7,106 bases of DNA from Gammaproteobacteria bacterium UBA3532 (lineage in GTDB: Bacteria > Pseudomonadota > Gammaproteobacteria > Enterobacterales > UBA3532), in NCBI GenBank assembly GCA_002376965.1, contig DFOV01000157.1:1-7106 (forward strand), in the 5' to 3' direction. Within the stretch, counting starts at the first letter, position 1, and each line of letters opens with the position of its first letter. Below are positions 6,584-7,106 of the stretch, piece after piece. The translations under genes and the position numbers were made by a program. Below the pieces are notes generated by a model, which ran no database searches, was not told the origin of the DNA, and saw nothing but the letters and a program-made list of their open reading frames with translations.

Positions 6584-7106
6584 GTTCTAGTGAATTTTTG
6601 CCGGAAGGGTGGTTGTTAACAAAATTCACAACCGTTTTAGATGTTCAGGGTGGTACTCAACCACCTAAATCGCAATTTATAGACAACCATAAAGATGGAT
6701 ATGTTCGATTGCTTCAAATTCGTGATTTTGGAGCGAAACCTGTACCAACCTTTATTCCGGATACTTCAAAACTTAAAAAATGTTCGAAGGATGATTTGTT
6801 AGTTGGTCGATATGGTGCGTCATTGGGGCGAATTTGTGCTGGTATGGAAGGAGCTTATAACGTAGCGCTTGCAAAAATTCTTGCTGGTAATGGTTTGCAT
6901 AAACCCTTTTTAAAAGGGTATCTAGAGTCAGAGATGTTTCAACAGCCTTTAAGGTTATTGTCTCGTTCTGCGCAAAACGGCTTTAATAAAGATGATTTAG
7001 CAACATTCGATTTTGCACTCCCTCCCCTAGCCGAACAAAAAATCATAGCCGACAAACTCGACACCCTGCTGGCACAAGTAGAAACCACCAAAGCCCGCCT
7101 CGAACG
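6580..7106 (+). CDS. hsdS: Type I R-M specificity subunit S (HsdS), 3' truncated by the window end
   Basis: HsdS recognises the bipartite DNA target and holds two HsdM subunits. Only the first 175 codons are present; a full protein is usually 400-450 residues, so the second target-recognition domain and second spacer lie outside. The visible part is one complete TRD (methylase_S, about 1-145). It opens [10 protein letters not shown] and contains [31 protein letters not shown] and YNVALAKI, then [20 protein letters not shown]. It is followed by the start of the central conserved helix ([20 protein letters not shown], then ETTKARLE). The TRD is AT-rich (38% GC, hand count for 6661-6960), while the helix-coding part is 55% GC (7021-7106), consistent with TRD exchange. 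The specificity cannot be read from sequence alone. The end at 7106 is the window edge, not a stop codon. Confidence 0.94.
   Translation, partial: MSSSEFLPEGWLLTKFTTVLDVQGGTQPPKSQFIDNHKDGYVRLLQIRDFGAKPVPTFIPDTSKLKKCSKDDLLVGRYGASLGRICAGMEGAYNVALAKILAGNGLHKPFLKGYLESEMFQQPLRLLSRSAQNGFNKDDLATFDFALPPLAEQKIIADKLDTLLAQVETTKARLE

Noticed and set aside
1..7106. CRISPR array, tRNA, rRNA, insertion sequence or integrase
   Set aside because: I saw no regularly spaced repeats, tRNA-like cloverleaf, rRNA segment, transposase motifs or terminal inverted repeats; the only dispersed-type repeat is the single palindrome in hsdM.

Overview
The window holds one type I restriction-modification (R-M) locus, all on the plus strand, in the order hsdR, small RNA, abi, hsdM, mini-ORF, hsdS (5' part only). 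The R-M proteins resemble the EcoKI (type IA) family as I remember it, including start motifs, helicase motifs and C-terminal blocks. Intermediate GC content, EcoKI-like proteins and an intragenic palindrome of the ATTCCC-N8-GGGAAT type fit a gammaproteobacterium, perhaps a marine or environmental one. The species cannot be named from this sequence. Type I R-M loci move between genomes, so the assignment is soft.

Layout: 1-109 is the leader of hsdR, with no convincing promoter. 110-3640 encodes the complete restriction/translocation subunit HsdR. 3641-3867 is a 227-base gap that is not empty. It carries a good sigma70-type promoter (3737-3765) and a predicted RNA of about 58 nt (3772-3829) that ends in its own GC stem and six Ts. 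3868-4863 encodes an Abi_2/AbiF-family HEPN protein. 4875-6497 encodes the modification subunit HsdM, which carries an in-frame repetitive palindrome. 6494-6583 is a 29-codon ORF joined to hsdM and to hsdS by ATGA overlaps. 6580 to the window end is the first target-recognition domain and first conserved spacer of HsdS; its second half lies outside.

How the genes may work together: HsdM and HsdS form the methyltransferase, and adding HsdR gives the restriction complex. The small RNA and Abi protein have the arrangement of an RNA-antitoxin/HEPN-RNase-toxin pair of the abiF type, sitting inside the R-M operon between the endonuclease and methylase genes. The small RNA terminator lies between the promoter and abi-hsdM-hsdS. 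Read-through of that terminator would therefore set the level of toxin, and possibly of methylase and specificity subunit. This nested RNA toxin-antitoxin unit is the most interesting element: it could add a backup abortive-infection layer or make loss of the R-M locus costly. Both roles are inference.
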